The notes beneath the pieces were generated by a model. It was not told the DNA's origin, did not search any database, and was given only the letters and a program-made list of their open reading frames with translations. The translations under genes were made by a program, and so were the position numbers. A DNA stretch of 64,000 nucleotides, taken from Betaproteobacteria bacterium. GTDB taxonomy: Bacteria > Pseudomonadota > Gammaproteobacteria > Burkholderiales > Burkholderiaceae_D. Shown in pieces: positions 43,231-52,323 of the stretch. Every line of letters begins with the position of its first letter. Position 1 is the first letter of the stretch. The stretch covers positions 1 to 64,000 of the forward strand of contig JABDED010000002.1 in assembly GCA_013287275.1 (NCBI GenBank), in the 5' to 3' direction.

Positions 43231-44769
43231 TTACATTTCACCTACTTCATGCAGAAACCGCAGCCGCTCCTGTTCAGTCTGCAGGTTGTCGGCCAGGATG
43301 CGGAAAAACTCGTGGCGATTGCCGGTGGCCTTGGCCGCCCGCTTCACCATCACCTTGGCAATCGGCCCTATATACGGCGTCAGTTTTTGTTCGGCAGTAT
43401 CCATCACCGCCTGATCCAGCGGCAACTGGGTCGCCGACAGGCCGGTCTGGCCGCTTTGCGTCGCCCCTATCGCACTGTGCATGCTGGTTGCCGACGAGGT
43501 CAGCGGCGACCTGGCGCCGCTCATGGAGCTGAGCGTGGAAATCCCGAGCTTCTTCTTGATTGCCCGGGCGCTCTCCAGGAACTGGGTTCGGCCCTTCTCT
43601 GATGGGATGTGCGGCAGCAGTTTATTGCACAGGTCATCCACGTCGACCGCCTGGGTCGCGGCATTCCTCAGCAGCAATTTGGCCATGGGGCCAACCTGGG
43701 TCGACAACGCGACTTGCAATTCAGGCATGACTTCCAGTTTCCACGGCGTGACCGTGGCTGCCGAGAATGTGGTCGGCTGGGTGCGTACGATGGCCGGATC
43801 GGCTTGCCGGGACGCAGTCATCCCCGGTTGCGAAGTATGGACTGGCTGGACGCGCGAGCCTTCCTGCGGTTCTTTGGCAGAGCGCGGGCGCTGGAAGGCC
43901 AGTATCGTCCTCTCATTGTCTTCTTCCGTCAGCGGGGCGCCGCCGGTAATTTCCAGATGGGCTTCGGTCAGCGCATCCAGGAAAGCCTGCGCGGACGGAA
44001 AGCGGTCCTCGGGGCGTTTGGCCAGCGCCCGGCTGATGATATGGTCGAAGGTCTTGCTGAGCGCAGGGTTGCGCTCGGTAGGATTGGCCGGCATCTCGTT
44101 CATGATCTGGTGCATGACCGTCGATGCAGAACCGACAAAGGGACGGGAGCCGGTGAGCAACTGGTACAACACGATGCCGGCGGCAAAGACGTCGGTACGC
44201 CCGTCCACGGTTTCGCCGCGAAACTGCTCCGGCGACATATAGCTGGGCGTGCCGATTACCGAACCGGTCTGGGTCAGCGTGGACGATTCTATCCTGGCGA
44301 TGCCGAAATCGGTAATCTTGACCTGCGCATCTGCAGTAATCAACAGGTTGGCCGGTTTGATGTCCCGGTGCACGACGCCGCGCGCGTGCGCATACTCCAG
44401 CGCGCGCAGCAACTGGCTCATGCAGGTGACGGTGGCATTCAGGTCCATCGGCGTGCCGGCCACCAGCAAGGCGCTCAGGGAGGTGCCTTCGACGAACTCC
44501 ATCGCGATATAGGTCGTCTCCGGCGTTTCACCATAATCGTAGACGGCGACAATATTCGGATGCGACAACCGGCCGGAAGCCTGCGCTTCATTCTTGAAGC
44601 GGGCCACCAGTTCTGCTTCCTGATGATCGCCAAACAACTCCGCGCGTATGGTTTTCAGCGCCACCACGCGGGCAATATTTGCATCATAGGCCTTGTACAC
44701 GACGCCCATCGCGCCGGTGCCAAGGATGCTGTCTATTCTATACTTGCCTAGTTGCTCTATCATTCCCAT
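43231..44769 (-). CDS. Ser/Thr protein kinase with two C-terminal repeat domains
   Basis: LGTGAMGVVYKA, HRDIKPAN, DFGIA; no obvious TM; duplicated helical C-terminal segment. Confidence 0.9.
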   Translation of the reverse strand: MGMIEQLGKYRIDSILGTGAMGVVYKAYDANIARVVALKTIRAELFGDHQEAELVARFKNEAQASGRLSHPNIVAVYDYGETPETTYIAMEFVEGTSLSALLVAGTPMDLNATVTCMSQLLRALEYAHARGVVHRDIKPANLLITADAQVKITDFGIARIESSTLTQTGSVIGTPSYMSPEQFRGETVDGRTDVFAAGIVLYQLLTGSRPFVGSASTVMHQIMNEMPANPTERNPALSKTFDHIISRALAKRPEDRFPSAQAFLDALTEAHLEITGGAPLTEEDNERTILAFQRPRSAKEPQEGSRVQPVHTSQPGMTASRQADPAIVRTQPTTFSAATVTPWKLEVMPELQVALSTQVGPMAKLLLRNAATQAVDVDDLCNKLLPHIPSEKGRTQFLESARAIKKKLGISTLSSMSGARSPLTSSATSMHSAIGATQSGQTGLSATQLPLDQAVMDTAEQKLTPYIGPIAKVMVKRAAKATGNRHEFFRILADNLQTEQERLRFLHEVGEM

Positions 44770-44909
44770 TTACATCTCGATAAGAACCCATATCATCCAT
44801 ACAGGGACGAAACAGCTTCATTATCCCAGATTTTTCCATCAGGATACGCCCTTATGCGCCTATAGCAACAAGCGGCGCCGGACAGGCGGCATGCCCGATG
44901 GATGGGGGG

Positions 44910-45788
44910 CTATTCTTCCAGCATTTTCAGCGCGCTGGCCAGGCTGGTGCGCATGCGGCCGAAAGATTGAGCCAGCGCCGACAATTCGTCATTGCCTTTC
45001 ACGTCAAACTCTTCCACGTCGAATTTACCCATGCTGACCTGGTCAGCGGTGTTGGCCAGATTGGTAATGCGGCGTGTCACGAAGAAATGCACCATGATGT
45101 TCAACGCAATGAAGACGAAGACGAAGACGCCCAGCAGCGACAGCATAAAGGTCTTGAAGATGGAATTGGCGCGTTGCAGCGGCACCGCCATCGGCACCGA
45201 GATCACTTGCGCACCGATGACTTCATTCAGATTCCAGCCAAAGCCGTTGTTCGCACCATAAATATCGGTCATGGTTTTAGGCGCTGCGTCTGCGGTACTG
45301 TGGCAAGCCAGGCAGGCCGGATCCTTGATCTGCAAAGGGCGCGCTATGTACAAGGCGCGGCCGATGGGCGTATCGCGCTCACCGACATATTCCTTCATGG
45401 TCGGCTCGCTGCGCAGTTTTTGCACGATGTCCGCCTCCCAGTCGGAGGCCTTGTCGCGCAAGTTGGTCGGATTCAGCGTCGCTTCCTTGTAAGTGAAGTC
45501 GGGATAGGACTTCAGCACCGTATTCAGGTTCTCGGTAGCGGAATAGGAAGGCACCGATTGCGGATGGAACTGGTACTTCATCTGGGTTTGCAGCAGCGGT
45601 GCAATCTGCTTGGAGGTGTAGGTACGCACTGCCTGCGCCGACTCCAGCAGGAAGCGCGCATTTTGCAAGGTCTCTTCACGGGCGCTTTCTTTTAACAGCG
45701 CATTCGCAATCAAGCCGGCCGCGACAAAGCCTATGGCAAAAATAGAGATGAACACAAGGTTGAACTTGCTTGCAATGGACATTTTCAT
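44910..45788 (-). CDS. Tll0287/DUF3365-like haem-binding sensor with HAMP and no output domain
   Basis: Periplasmic domain with PACLACHST (CxxCH), TM, HAMP (TRRITNLANTADQVSMGKF). Confidence 0.85.
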   Translation of the reverse strand: MKMSIASKFNLVFISIFAIGFVAAGLIANALLKESAREETLQNARFLLESAQAVRTYTSKQIAPLLQTQMKYQFHPQSVPSYSATENLNTVLKSYPDFTYKEATLNPTNLRDKASDWEADIVQKLRSEPTMKEYVGERDTPIGRALYIARPLQIKDPACLACHSTADAAPKTMTDIYGANNGFGWNLNEVIGAQVISVPMAVPLQRANSIFKTFMLSLLGVFVFVFIALNIMVHFFVTRRITNLANTADQVSMGKFDVEEFDVKGNDELSALAQSFGRMRTSLASALKMLEE

Positions 45789-45853
45789 GCTGTTTCCTTC
45801 TGGAGGCGTGTTGATGCTGGCTGCATACGTTTTATTTGTTTATTGCCTGTCTA

Positions 45854-46816
45854 CTAATACTTGATCACCGGGGTAGCCACAGGTGCGGGTGCCGGCGCAG
45901 TTGCCGGACGCGGCGCCGATGTACTTGCCTGTGTTGCCGTCCCCGCCGGCTGCGGTTTCGCCGTTTCCTTTGGCGGAGGCGGATGCAATATTGTTTTCCA
46001 TTCTGCCGACTGGCCTAACTGCTCGTCCAGCTGCTTGCGGAAATTGGCATCCTTGATGCGCGGCATGAAGCGGCTCACCATGCTCTTTTTCAGCGCCAGG
46101 TTATTGTTCAGCCATGGCTCGACATCGGCAAAATCCGCGTCGCGCTCCCTGGATGGCGGCACGCGTGCGCCTTTCAGGCGATCCGGCGCCGGCGTCACCG
46201 GGTCGCGGAAGGCCACCGGCATCTCCGCCAGGAAATCCTTGGCCGGGCGCGGCAATATTTTCAAGCCCTGGCCGACATTATTCATTGCAAACTGCTCGCG
46301 GTTGACCTTGGTGTCCGCTCCCGCCTTGCCGCGCTCGTCGACATCGCTGACGATCTGCGTGCCCTCTTCGGCAAACATCTCGCCCTTGTCGGCGGCAGTG
46401 CGTACGATGCTGGAGCCGCTGTCGACGGCGACCTTGATCGCCGGCGAAGTCACGATAATGCGCTTGGCCGCGCCCGTCCCTTTGGACATGACCTTGACCC
46501 AGCCCTTCAGCAAGACCAGTTCGGTGCGGGACTGGGCGTCGGCACCTATGTTATTCAAGTAAACCCTGGTGTCGGGGCCTAGCGCCATGATCAGATCCGG
46601 CGAGACCTCAAGCTGGGTACCGGCGCCACCGGTTTCCACGATATCGTCTTTTTGCGCCAGCACGCCGATCCCGGCCTTGTACACCGCGGTGCCGCGGATG
46701 ATGCGCACCGGCTTGTCCGCCATCGAGATATTTGCCGTATTGCCCGCCGCCATTACCGGCGCCTGCGCCAATAACATGGCCGACACCACCAATCCTGGAA
46801 AAATAATCTGCTTCAT
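45854..46816 (-). CDS. Periplasmic FecR-domain protein encoded directly downstream of vgrG
   Basis: Signal peptide; FecR-like VSPDLIMALGPDTRVYLN..., VAVDSGSSIVRTAADKGEMFAEEG; Pro/Ala-rich tail. Confidence 0.75.
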   Translation of the reverse strand: MKQIIFPGLVVSAMLLAQAPVMAAGNTANISMADKPVRIIRGTAVYKAGIGVLAQKDDIVETGGAGTQLEVSPDLIMALGPDTRVYLNNIGADAQSRTELVLLKGWVKVMSKGTGAAKRIIVTSPAIKVAVDSGSSIVRTAADKGEMFAEEGTQIVSDVDERGKAGADTKVNREQFAMNNVGQGLKILPRPAKDFLAEMPVAFRDPVTPAPDRLKGARVPPSRERDADFADVEPWLNNNLALKKSMVSRFMPRIKDANFRKQLDEQLGQSAEWKTILHPPPPKETAKPQPAGTATQASTSAPRPATAPAPAPVATPVIKY

Positions 46817-46821
46817 CTGTT

Positions 46822-48771
46822 CTATTTGCTTCCGTCGTCTGCTTTGTCCGGAGCCGTCGGCGCTTTCGGCGCCGCACCCGCTCCGCTACCCGCGGAGCCT
46901 CCGCTGTTCAATAATATGGGCGTGCCCGATACGGCCACGCTGGCCGGACCGATCACGATGAATCCGCCGCCGGCTTTCAGCGTAATGCTCATGCCGGCCT
47001 CTATCACTACATTCATGCCGGCCTTGATATGGATGTCGGTGCCGGCCTCCAGGCCGTATTTCATACCGGCCTTGCTCTGCAAATCCTGGCCGGCCTCCAT
47101 GGAGGTAGTGCCGGTCACTTTTTCATTCAGATCACCTTTGACGGTCACGCTCTTGTCGCCGCCTACCTGCTCCAGCTTGTCTTTTTCCACCATCTGGTGG
47201 CGGTTATTGCCTATCCATTCCAGCAAATCGTTCTTGACGTAATTGTCCTGGTTTTTTTCCGCATGCAGGAAGACCTGCTCGCTGCCTTTCTTGTCTTCAA
47301 AGCGGAGTTCGTTATAGCCGCCGCCCCCCTTGGTCGAATTGCTCATGATAGTCGATCTGCTGGCCTGATCAGGCAATTTATACGGCGGCATCATGTCGGC
47401 GTTGTAAACGCTGCCCGTCACCAGCGGCTGATCCGGATCGCCCTCCAGGAAACTGACGATGACTTCCTGGCCTATGCGGGGAATGAACATGTGGCCCCAG
47501 CGCTTGCCGGCCCAGGCCTGCGACACCCGTACCCAGCAGGAGCTGGACTCGTCGTCCTTGCCCACCCGGTCCCAATGGAACTGCACCTTGATGCGTCCGT
47601 ACTTATCGGTCCAGATTTCCTCGCCGGCCTTGCCGACCACGATCGCCGTCTGCGGTCCCTGCACCAGCGGCTTCCTGGTGCGGGCTTCAGAACGGTACGC
47701 GTGCTCCTTGCCGATGGCGGTAAAACGGCAATCCAGGAACAGCGTTTTTTCAGGCGCGGGCGCGCTTTGGTAAGCGTCGGAGGCAAGTTCGTATTCGGCG
47801 CTAACCACCAGGAATTCGCCATTCTGGTCGGCCCGTGAATGTTCGGCCAGCTTGAACATGCCGCCGGGAGTGATGCCGCGGGCAGTAGTGCTGGCGCAGA
47901 CTATTTCATAATTCGCCTGCTGCGCTTCAACGTTGACCTGGGCCGACGTCTCGCCGTCGCCGCGCTCGGTGAAAAGCCCGGGATAGTCGTAAATTTCATG
48001 CGTGTTCTGGTCATGCGTGCGCGCGATCTTGGATTTCACCAGCAGGTTGCCGGCCGGTTTTTCAAAATCGAAGGCCTTCAGCGCATAGGCATCGGTATGG
48101 ATCTCGCCGCCCATCAGCCATTTGTAGACGACTTCGCCATTACGCATTGCCGCCTCGTCATCGGGCACGTAGTTCAGTTCCGCATAGCCGGAGATTGTCG
48201 AATGCGCCGAATACGAGTCGGCCAGCACCATCGTATGCCGGCCATTCTGATGCTTGAAATAATAATAGATGCCGAAGCGCTCCATCAGGCGGCTGACGAA
48301 ATTGAAGTCGCTTTCGCGGTATTGCACGCAATACGGCAGCACCGGATAGATCGCAGTCAGCGCGCCCAAATCAAAATCGGCGACGGTATATTTATCGAAT
48401 ATCGCCTTGATGATGTCGACCGCAGTTTTTTCCTGGAAGATGTAGCAATCGGCGGCACGGGTCAGGAACCACAGCCACGGCCGCACGGTCGCCTGATAAG
48501 TGGCATAGCGGCCCTGCCGCCCGGTCATCGCAAAGCGTGTCACCAGGCCGTTGAATTCCCGCTGCTCGCCGTCGGGGCGATCGACCGCGATCGACAGATC
48601 CTTGCCGAGGATATCGTCGATCTTGATATCGGATTTTTCACTGAGCAGATCCAGGCTGTATTCGCCCAGCCGGCCCAGGCCATCCGTGCCGCGCATGCGA
48701 TGGAACAGCAAAACATCTGCACCCAGCGGGCTGCTGACGGCGACTCTTCGATTGTCCTGGATGACTGGCAT
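46822..48771 (-). CDS. vgrG: T6SS spike protein VgrG (TssI)
   Basis: 649 aa; YCVQYRESDFNFVSRLMERFGIYYYF, GRIKVQFHWDR, SCWVRVSQAWAGKRWG, IGQEVIVSFLEGDPDQPLVTGSVYN. Confidence 0.97.
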   Translation of the reverse strand: MPVIQDNRRVAVSSPLGADVLLFHRMRGTDGLGRLGEYSLDLLSEKSDIKIDDILGKDLSIAVDRPDGEQREFNGLVTRFAMTGRQGRYATYQATVRPWLWFLTRAADCYIFQEKTAVDIIKAIFDKYTVADFDLGALTAIYPVLPYCVQYRESDFNFVSRLMERFGIYYYFKHQNGRHTMVLADSYSAHSTISGYAELNYVPDDEAAMRNGEVVYKWLMGGEIHTDAYALKAFDFEKPAGNLLVKSKIARTHDQNTHEIYDYPGLFTERGDGETSAQVNVEAQQANYEIVCASTTARGITPGGMFKLAEHSRADQNGEFLVVSAEYELASDAYQSAPAPEKTLFLDCRFTAIGKEHAYRSEARTRKPLVQGPQTAIVVGKAGEEIWTDKYGRIKVQFHWDRVGKDDESSSCWVRVSQAWAGKRWGHMFIPRIGQEVIVSFLEGDPDQPLVTGSVYNADMMPPYKLPDQASRSTIMSNSTKGGGGYNELRFEDKKGSEQVFLHAEKNQDNYVKNDLLEWIGNNRHQMVEKDKLEQVGGDKSVTVKGDLNEKVTGTTSMEAGQDLQSKAGMKYGLEAGTDIHIKAGMNVVIEAGMSITLKAGGGFIVIGPASVAVSGTPILLNSGGSAGSGAGAAPKAPTAPDKADDGSK

Positions 48772-48869
48772 GTATGGCTTCTGTCTGAAGGTTGTTCGTA
48801 AATGCCGGCTGTATCTCTGTTGCCGATTGGCCGGGTATCGGCGCTCTTTATGCGTGCACGTTCAAGGGA

Positions 48870-49259
48870 TCACGGAATCATGGTCTTGGTGGTGGCCGGG
48901 TTATTGATGCTGATCACTCCCGCCCAGTTGCACATGCATTTGGACACATTGTCCAGCGCAGGCATGAAACCTATCATCACCGTCGGCGCACCCGGCACCC
49001 AGGGTGAGGAGGTCGCAGGAATGCAAGGCATGGGCGTCAGCACCCCCAGCGCAGCCGCGGTCGCCGCGGCCACCATAGGATTGGCCGGGGAATTGCACAT
49101 ACCGAAAGGCATGATATTCACCATGGGGATGTGGTCCATGATGTTGGCGGCAGGCGGCCCCTCCCCCATCACTTTATTCTTGGGTAAAACCACCAGCGAA
49201 GACGGGGCAGCACCAAAAGTACATTGCAACAGCGCGCCCATGGAAACTTGGTTTGGCAT
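48870..49259 (-). CDS. PAAR-like (DUF4280) protein
   Basis: MPNQVSMGALLQCTFGAAPSSLVVLP... Pro/Gly/Cys-rich PAAR-like sequence, immediately upstream of vgrG. Confidence 0.8.
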   Translation of the reverse strand: MPNQVSMGALLQCTFGAAPSSLVVLPKNKVMGEGPPAANIMDHIPMVNIMPFGMCNSPANPMVAAATAAALGVLTPMPCIPATSSPWVPGAPTVMIGFMPALDNVSKCMCNWAGVISINNPATTKTMIP

Positions 49260-49364
49260 ACTTTGTGTCCCGCAGTCTTGTCCGATTCGCCACGACAGCG
49301 CATCTGTCTGTAATGTGTATCCGTCCTTGTAAAGCAAGGCGACGGCTAAGCACTTGATCCGTGC

Positions 49365-49392
49365 TTTACATCCGTTTTACACGTGTTTTACA
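49365..49392. promoter_or_regulatory. Three TTTACA hexamers at exact 11-bp spacing upstream of the PAAR-like/vgrG genes
   Basis: TTTACA at 49365, 49376 and 49387; inverted TGTAAA at 49328. Confidence 0.5.
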
Positions 49393-49716
49393 TCTCTTTT
49401 TCATATTCTGTGTCTTTTGCCTGTAAGCTGCAAAATCCGTGCCTGTCGCCTTGCATGCCGGCCTGGCTGGAACGCCCCCAAGATTGTCGCATCATCGCAT
49501 ATTTTTATCACACCGACAATCAAATGCCCCGGGTAAAGCACACCCTTTTGCAGCGATGTGCAACAGGCGTTCCCGACCCAAAGCGCGGCCGGGCACGATC
49601 CCGGTTTGCAAATGCCGTGGCGCTCTGAAATTCCCTTTCGGCAACATCAGATATCCAATATTCAATTGGCATAAATACTGCTATCTTTGCGTTCAAGCCG
49701 AACTCGACTATCCAAC

Positions 49717-51129
49717 ATGACCAACGCACTCTTTGAGCAGGCACGAACGCTGCATCACGCCGGCCAATTTTCCGATGCGGCCCAGCTGTACCGGCAAGTG
49801 CTTGCACGCGACGCCAGCCATTTTCGTGCCCACAATAATCTGGGCGCCTGCGAGGACGAACTGCAGCATTGGGAGCAGGCAGAAAAGGCGTTTCGCGACG
49901 CGCTGGCGATTGCGCCCGATGAGGCGCCGATACAACATAACCTCGGCCGCCTGCTGCACAAGCAGGGCATGCACGCGGATGCAGAACATCACTATTGTCT
50001 GGCGATACAGCTTCAACCGGACTTTGCCGATGCCTACTTCAATCTGGGCCGCTTGCTGCAGGACACCAGGCAATTGCAACAGGCCAGCGTAATGCTGATG
50101 AAAGCAGCAGAACTCACACCCGATGCCGCAGGGCCGCATGCAGTGCTGGCCGACGTCTTCTTCGACATGAACCTGTTGCCGCAAGCGCTGGCCGCGTACA
50201 GGAAAACCACGGAAATCACCCCGACCGACGCCTATGCGCATTTCCATGTAGGCAAAGTGCTGGAGACACTGCAGCGGCCTGACGAAGCAGTGGAAAGCTA
50301 CCGCCGGTCGCTGGCAATAACGGATACTTCGCCAACCGCCAGGGAAGCCCTGGCCAGGGCGCTGGCCGCTGCAGGCAGGCATCAGGCTGCGGTGCAATCA
50401 TTAAAGGAGTGCCTGGAATTCACCCCTGGGCAACCGGTAGCAATCCATATGCTGGCCGCACTGGGCGCGGCCGATACTCCGGACTCAGCCAGCAGCGAAT
50501 ATGTACGCGACACTTTTGATCGGTTTGCCGAAAATTTCGACACAACGCTGGAAAAGCTGCAATACCGGGCGCCCCAACTGGTACAGCAAGCGGTCACACG
50601 CCACTACGGTGAAGCCCGCGCGGACCTGCGTATCCTTGATGTAGGCTGCGGCACCGGCTTGTGCGGTCCGCTGCTCCGTCCCTATGCCGCCTCCCTGGCA
50701 GGCGTGGATCTGTCTTCTGCGATGCTGCAACTGGCGGAGCAGCGGCATATCTATGACGAACTGCGGGAGGCCGAACTGGTCGCCTATCTGGCGTCGCAAC
50801 ATGCGAGCTTTGACCTGATAGCCTCCGCCGATACCTTCTGCTACCTGGGCAGGCTGGAAGAAGCATTGCTGGCTGCTGCAAGGGCGCTCAAGCCGGGCGG
50901 AATGCTGGTGTTTACCGTGGAGCACGCCAGGCAGCAGGCAGGCTATGTGCTCGGCGAGCACGGGCGCTATGCCCATGCCGAAACCTACCTGCGCGCCTGC
51001 CTGGAACAGGCCGGCTTCGTCCAAGCCCTGGTTGAATACGGCGAATTGCGCACCGAAGGCGGGGTGGCCGTCGCGGGCCTGGTCGTCGCAGCCCAAGGGC
51101 CGGATAAGAGCAGGATAAAGGCCGGATAA
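49717..51129 (+). CDS. TPR-repeat protein with C-terminal SAM-dependent methyltransferase domain
   Basis: Successive TPRs, then ILDVGCGTGLCGPLL SAM-binding motif. Confidence 0.88.
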   Translation: MTNALFEQARTLHHAGQFSDAAQLYRQVLARDASHFRAHNNLGACEDELQHWEQAEKAFRDALAIAPDEAPIQHNLGRLLHKQGMHADAEHHYCLAIQLQPDFADAYFNLGRLLQDTRQLQQASVMLMKAAELTPDAAGPHAVLADVFFDMNLLPQALAAYRKTTEITPTDAYAHFHVGKVLETLQRPDEAVESYRRSLAITDTSPTAREALARALAAAGRHQAAVQSLKECLEFTPGQPVAIHMLAALGAADTPDSASSEYVRDTFDRFAENFDTTLEKLQYRAPQLVQQAVTRHYGEARADLRILDVGCGTGLCGPLLRPYAASLAGVDLSSAMLQLAEQRHIYDELREAELVAYLASQHASFDLIASADTFCYLGRLEEALLAAARALKPGGMLVFTVEHARQQAGYVLGEHGRYAHAETYLRACLEQAGFVQALVEYGELRTEGGVAVAGLVVAAQGPDKSRIKAG

Positions 51130-51256
51130 ACGGCTGGCCCCGCTTTGCATCAGTGGCGCGGACAACCTAGCGCCGGACAAAAAAATCGGAACGATATTGC
51201 CCCATTAGCCGGGATGCAGCATGGTCAGCGCCTGTCAGGCCGCCGACAGCTTTAAT

Positions 51257-51967
51257 TCAGGTGGATTTGATTTTTTCCATCAAAAACTCCTTCGCCACCT
51301 TGTGCGTGGTGTGATACTTGAGCCATTGCATCTCTTCCACGCTATACAGCTCGGAGATAATATCCTCGACCATTTTGCAGTCGTATTGCTGCAAATGCCT
51401 GGCCAGATGGCCTGCCGCGCGCTCCCTCTTGGCCCCCAGCGTCCCGGAAGCAAATTTGTAGCCTTTCTTTCCTATCGCGCGTATCCCTTCCAGCAAGCCC
51501 ACACCGGGTATTGCGCTGGCTCCTTTGCGATACATCTTTGCGGTCTTTTTTCCTATGATGTAAGGCAGCACATGGTCCGCGATCATCGCGTGGAAAAGCT
51601 GGCGGGCCTGCTCGGCATCCATATTGTCCACCCTTTTGCACTGGCACTCGTAGGCGGTTTTATTGGAAAGTATCGTATGCAGCCCATTCAGGTGCTGCTT
51701 GGTTTTATAGGCTGCCCGGCCGGAGGCGATCGACGACGCGATAGTCAGCACGCCGCCGGTAACGACCAGGCCGACGCCGGTCGCCGAGACTCCGCCGGCA
51801 ACCGCGGCTGCTATCACGGACAGCGAGCTGGTGCCGGTTGCAACCTGGGCTATCTGTATGCCTACAGATGCTGCCGTCGCACCGCCCTTGCCGACCTTCT
51901 TGGCAATCTGCAAATGCTTGTTGACGGCTTCGCCTTGCGGCAGCGCGGGGATTTCGGATTCAGGCAT
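51257..51967 (-). CDS. Hypothetical protein with Gly/Ala-rich hydrophobic segment; candidate T6SS cargo
   Basis: ORF 51257..52057, start likely MPESEIPALPQGEAV; hydrophobic SVIAAAVAGGVSATGVGLVVTGGVLTIASS followed by a basic helical C-terminal half. Confidence 0.6.
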   Translation of the reverse strand: MPESEIPALPQGEAVNKHLQIAKKVGKGGATAASVGIQIAQVATGTSSLSVIAAAVAGGVSATGVGLVVTGGVLTIASSIASGRAAYKTKQHLNGLHTILSNKTAYECQCKRVDNMDAEQARQLFHAMIADHVLPYIIGKKTAKMYRKGASAIPGVGLLEGIRAIGKKGYKFASGTLGAKRERAAGHLARHLQQYDCKMVEDIISELYSVEEMQWLKYHTTHKVAKEFLMEKIKST

Positions 51968-52062
51968 CTCAATTTCTCCATAATGCGGCGGCAATGCCGC
52001 AAAAAATATCATTTTTTCCAAACGCATATCTGCCGATCGTCCGCCTGCGGCGGACAAGCCGA

Positions 52063-52205
52063 TCAGAAATACGCAAGCCTTTTTGCGAACTTCAATTCAT
52101 CCCAGATCAGCTCCAGCAATTTGATACCGGTCGCCGATTCTGCAATCTTGCCCGGCGTTTCACTTCCATGGGTACAGGAAACGGGTGCGCGCCGGTATCT
52201 GCCAT
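52063..52205 (-). pseudogene. Small ORF with apparent frameshift downstream of the 184-aa gene
   Basis: AAGGGG-N5-ATG start gives MADTGAHPF...; protein-like continuation ...CTHGSETPGKIAESATGIKLLELIWDELKFAKRLAYF lies in another frame. Confidence 0.35.
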
Positions 52206-52323
52206 GATGCCCCCTTATTTTTTTCGAAGACCAGCCTTTTCCCCTGCAACAGCAGGCAAACCAGGCTGTGCCGCCCACCCCTGCAACAATCAAAATATTT
52301 TTACCTGCTCAATGCGCTGCTAG

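Noticed and set aside
48802-49332. 176-aa plus-strand ORF overlapping the PAAR-like gene
   Set aside because: The opposite strand encodes a recognisable DUF4280/PAAR-like sequence adjacent to vgrG.
49365-49392. Phased TTTACA boxes as a mini-CRISPR
   Set aside because: Units are only 6 nt with 5-nt spacers; not CRISPR architecture and no cas genes.
52063-52293. 76-aa ORF taken at face value (MIVAGVGGTAWFACCCRG...)
   Set aside because: Needs a TTG start without a good SD and its N-terminal part looks non-coding; a frameshifted shorter ORF explains the region better.
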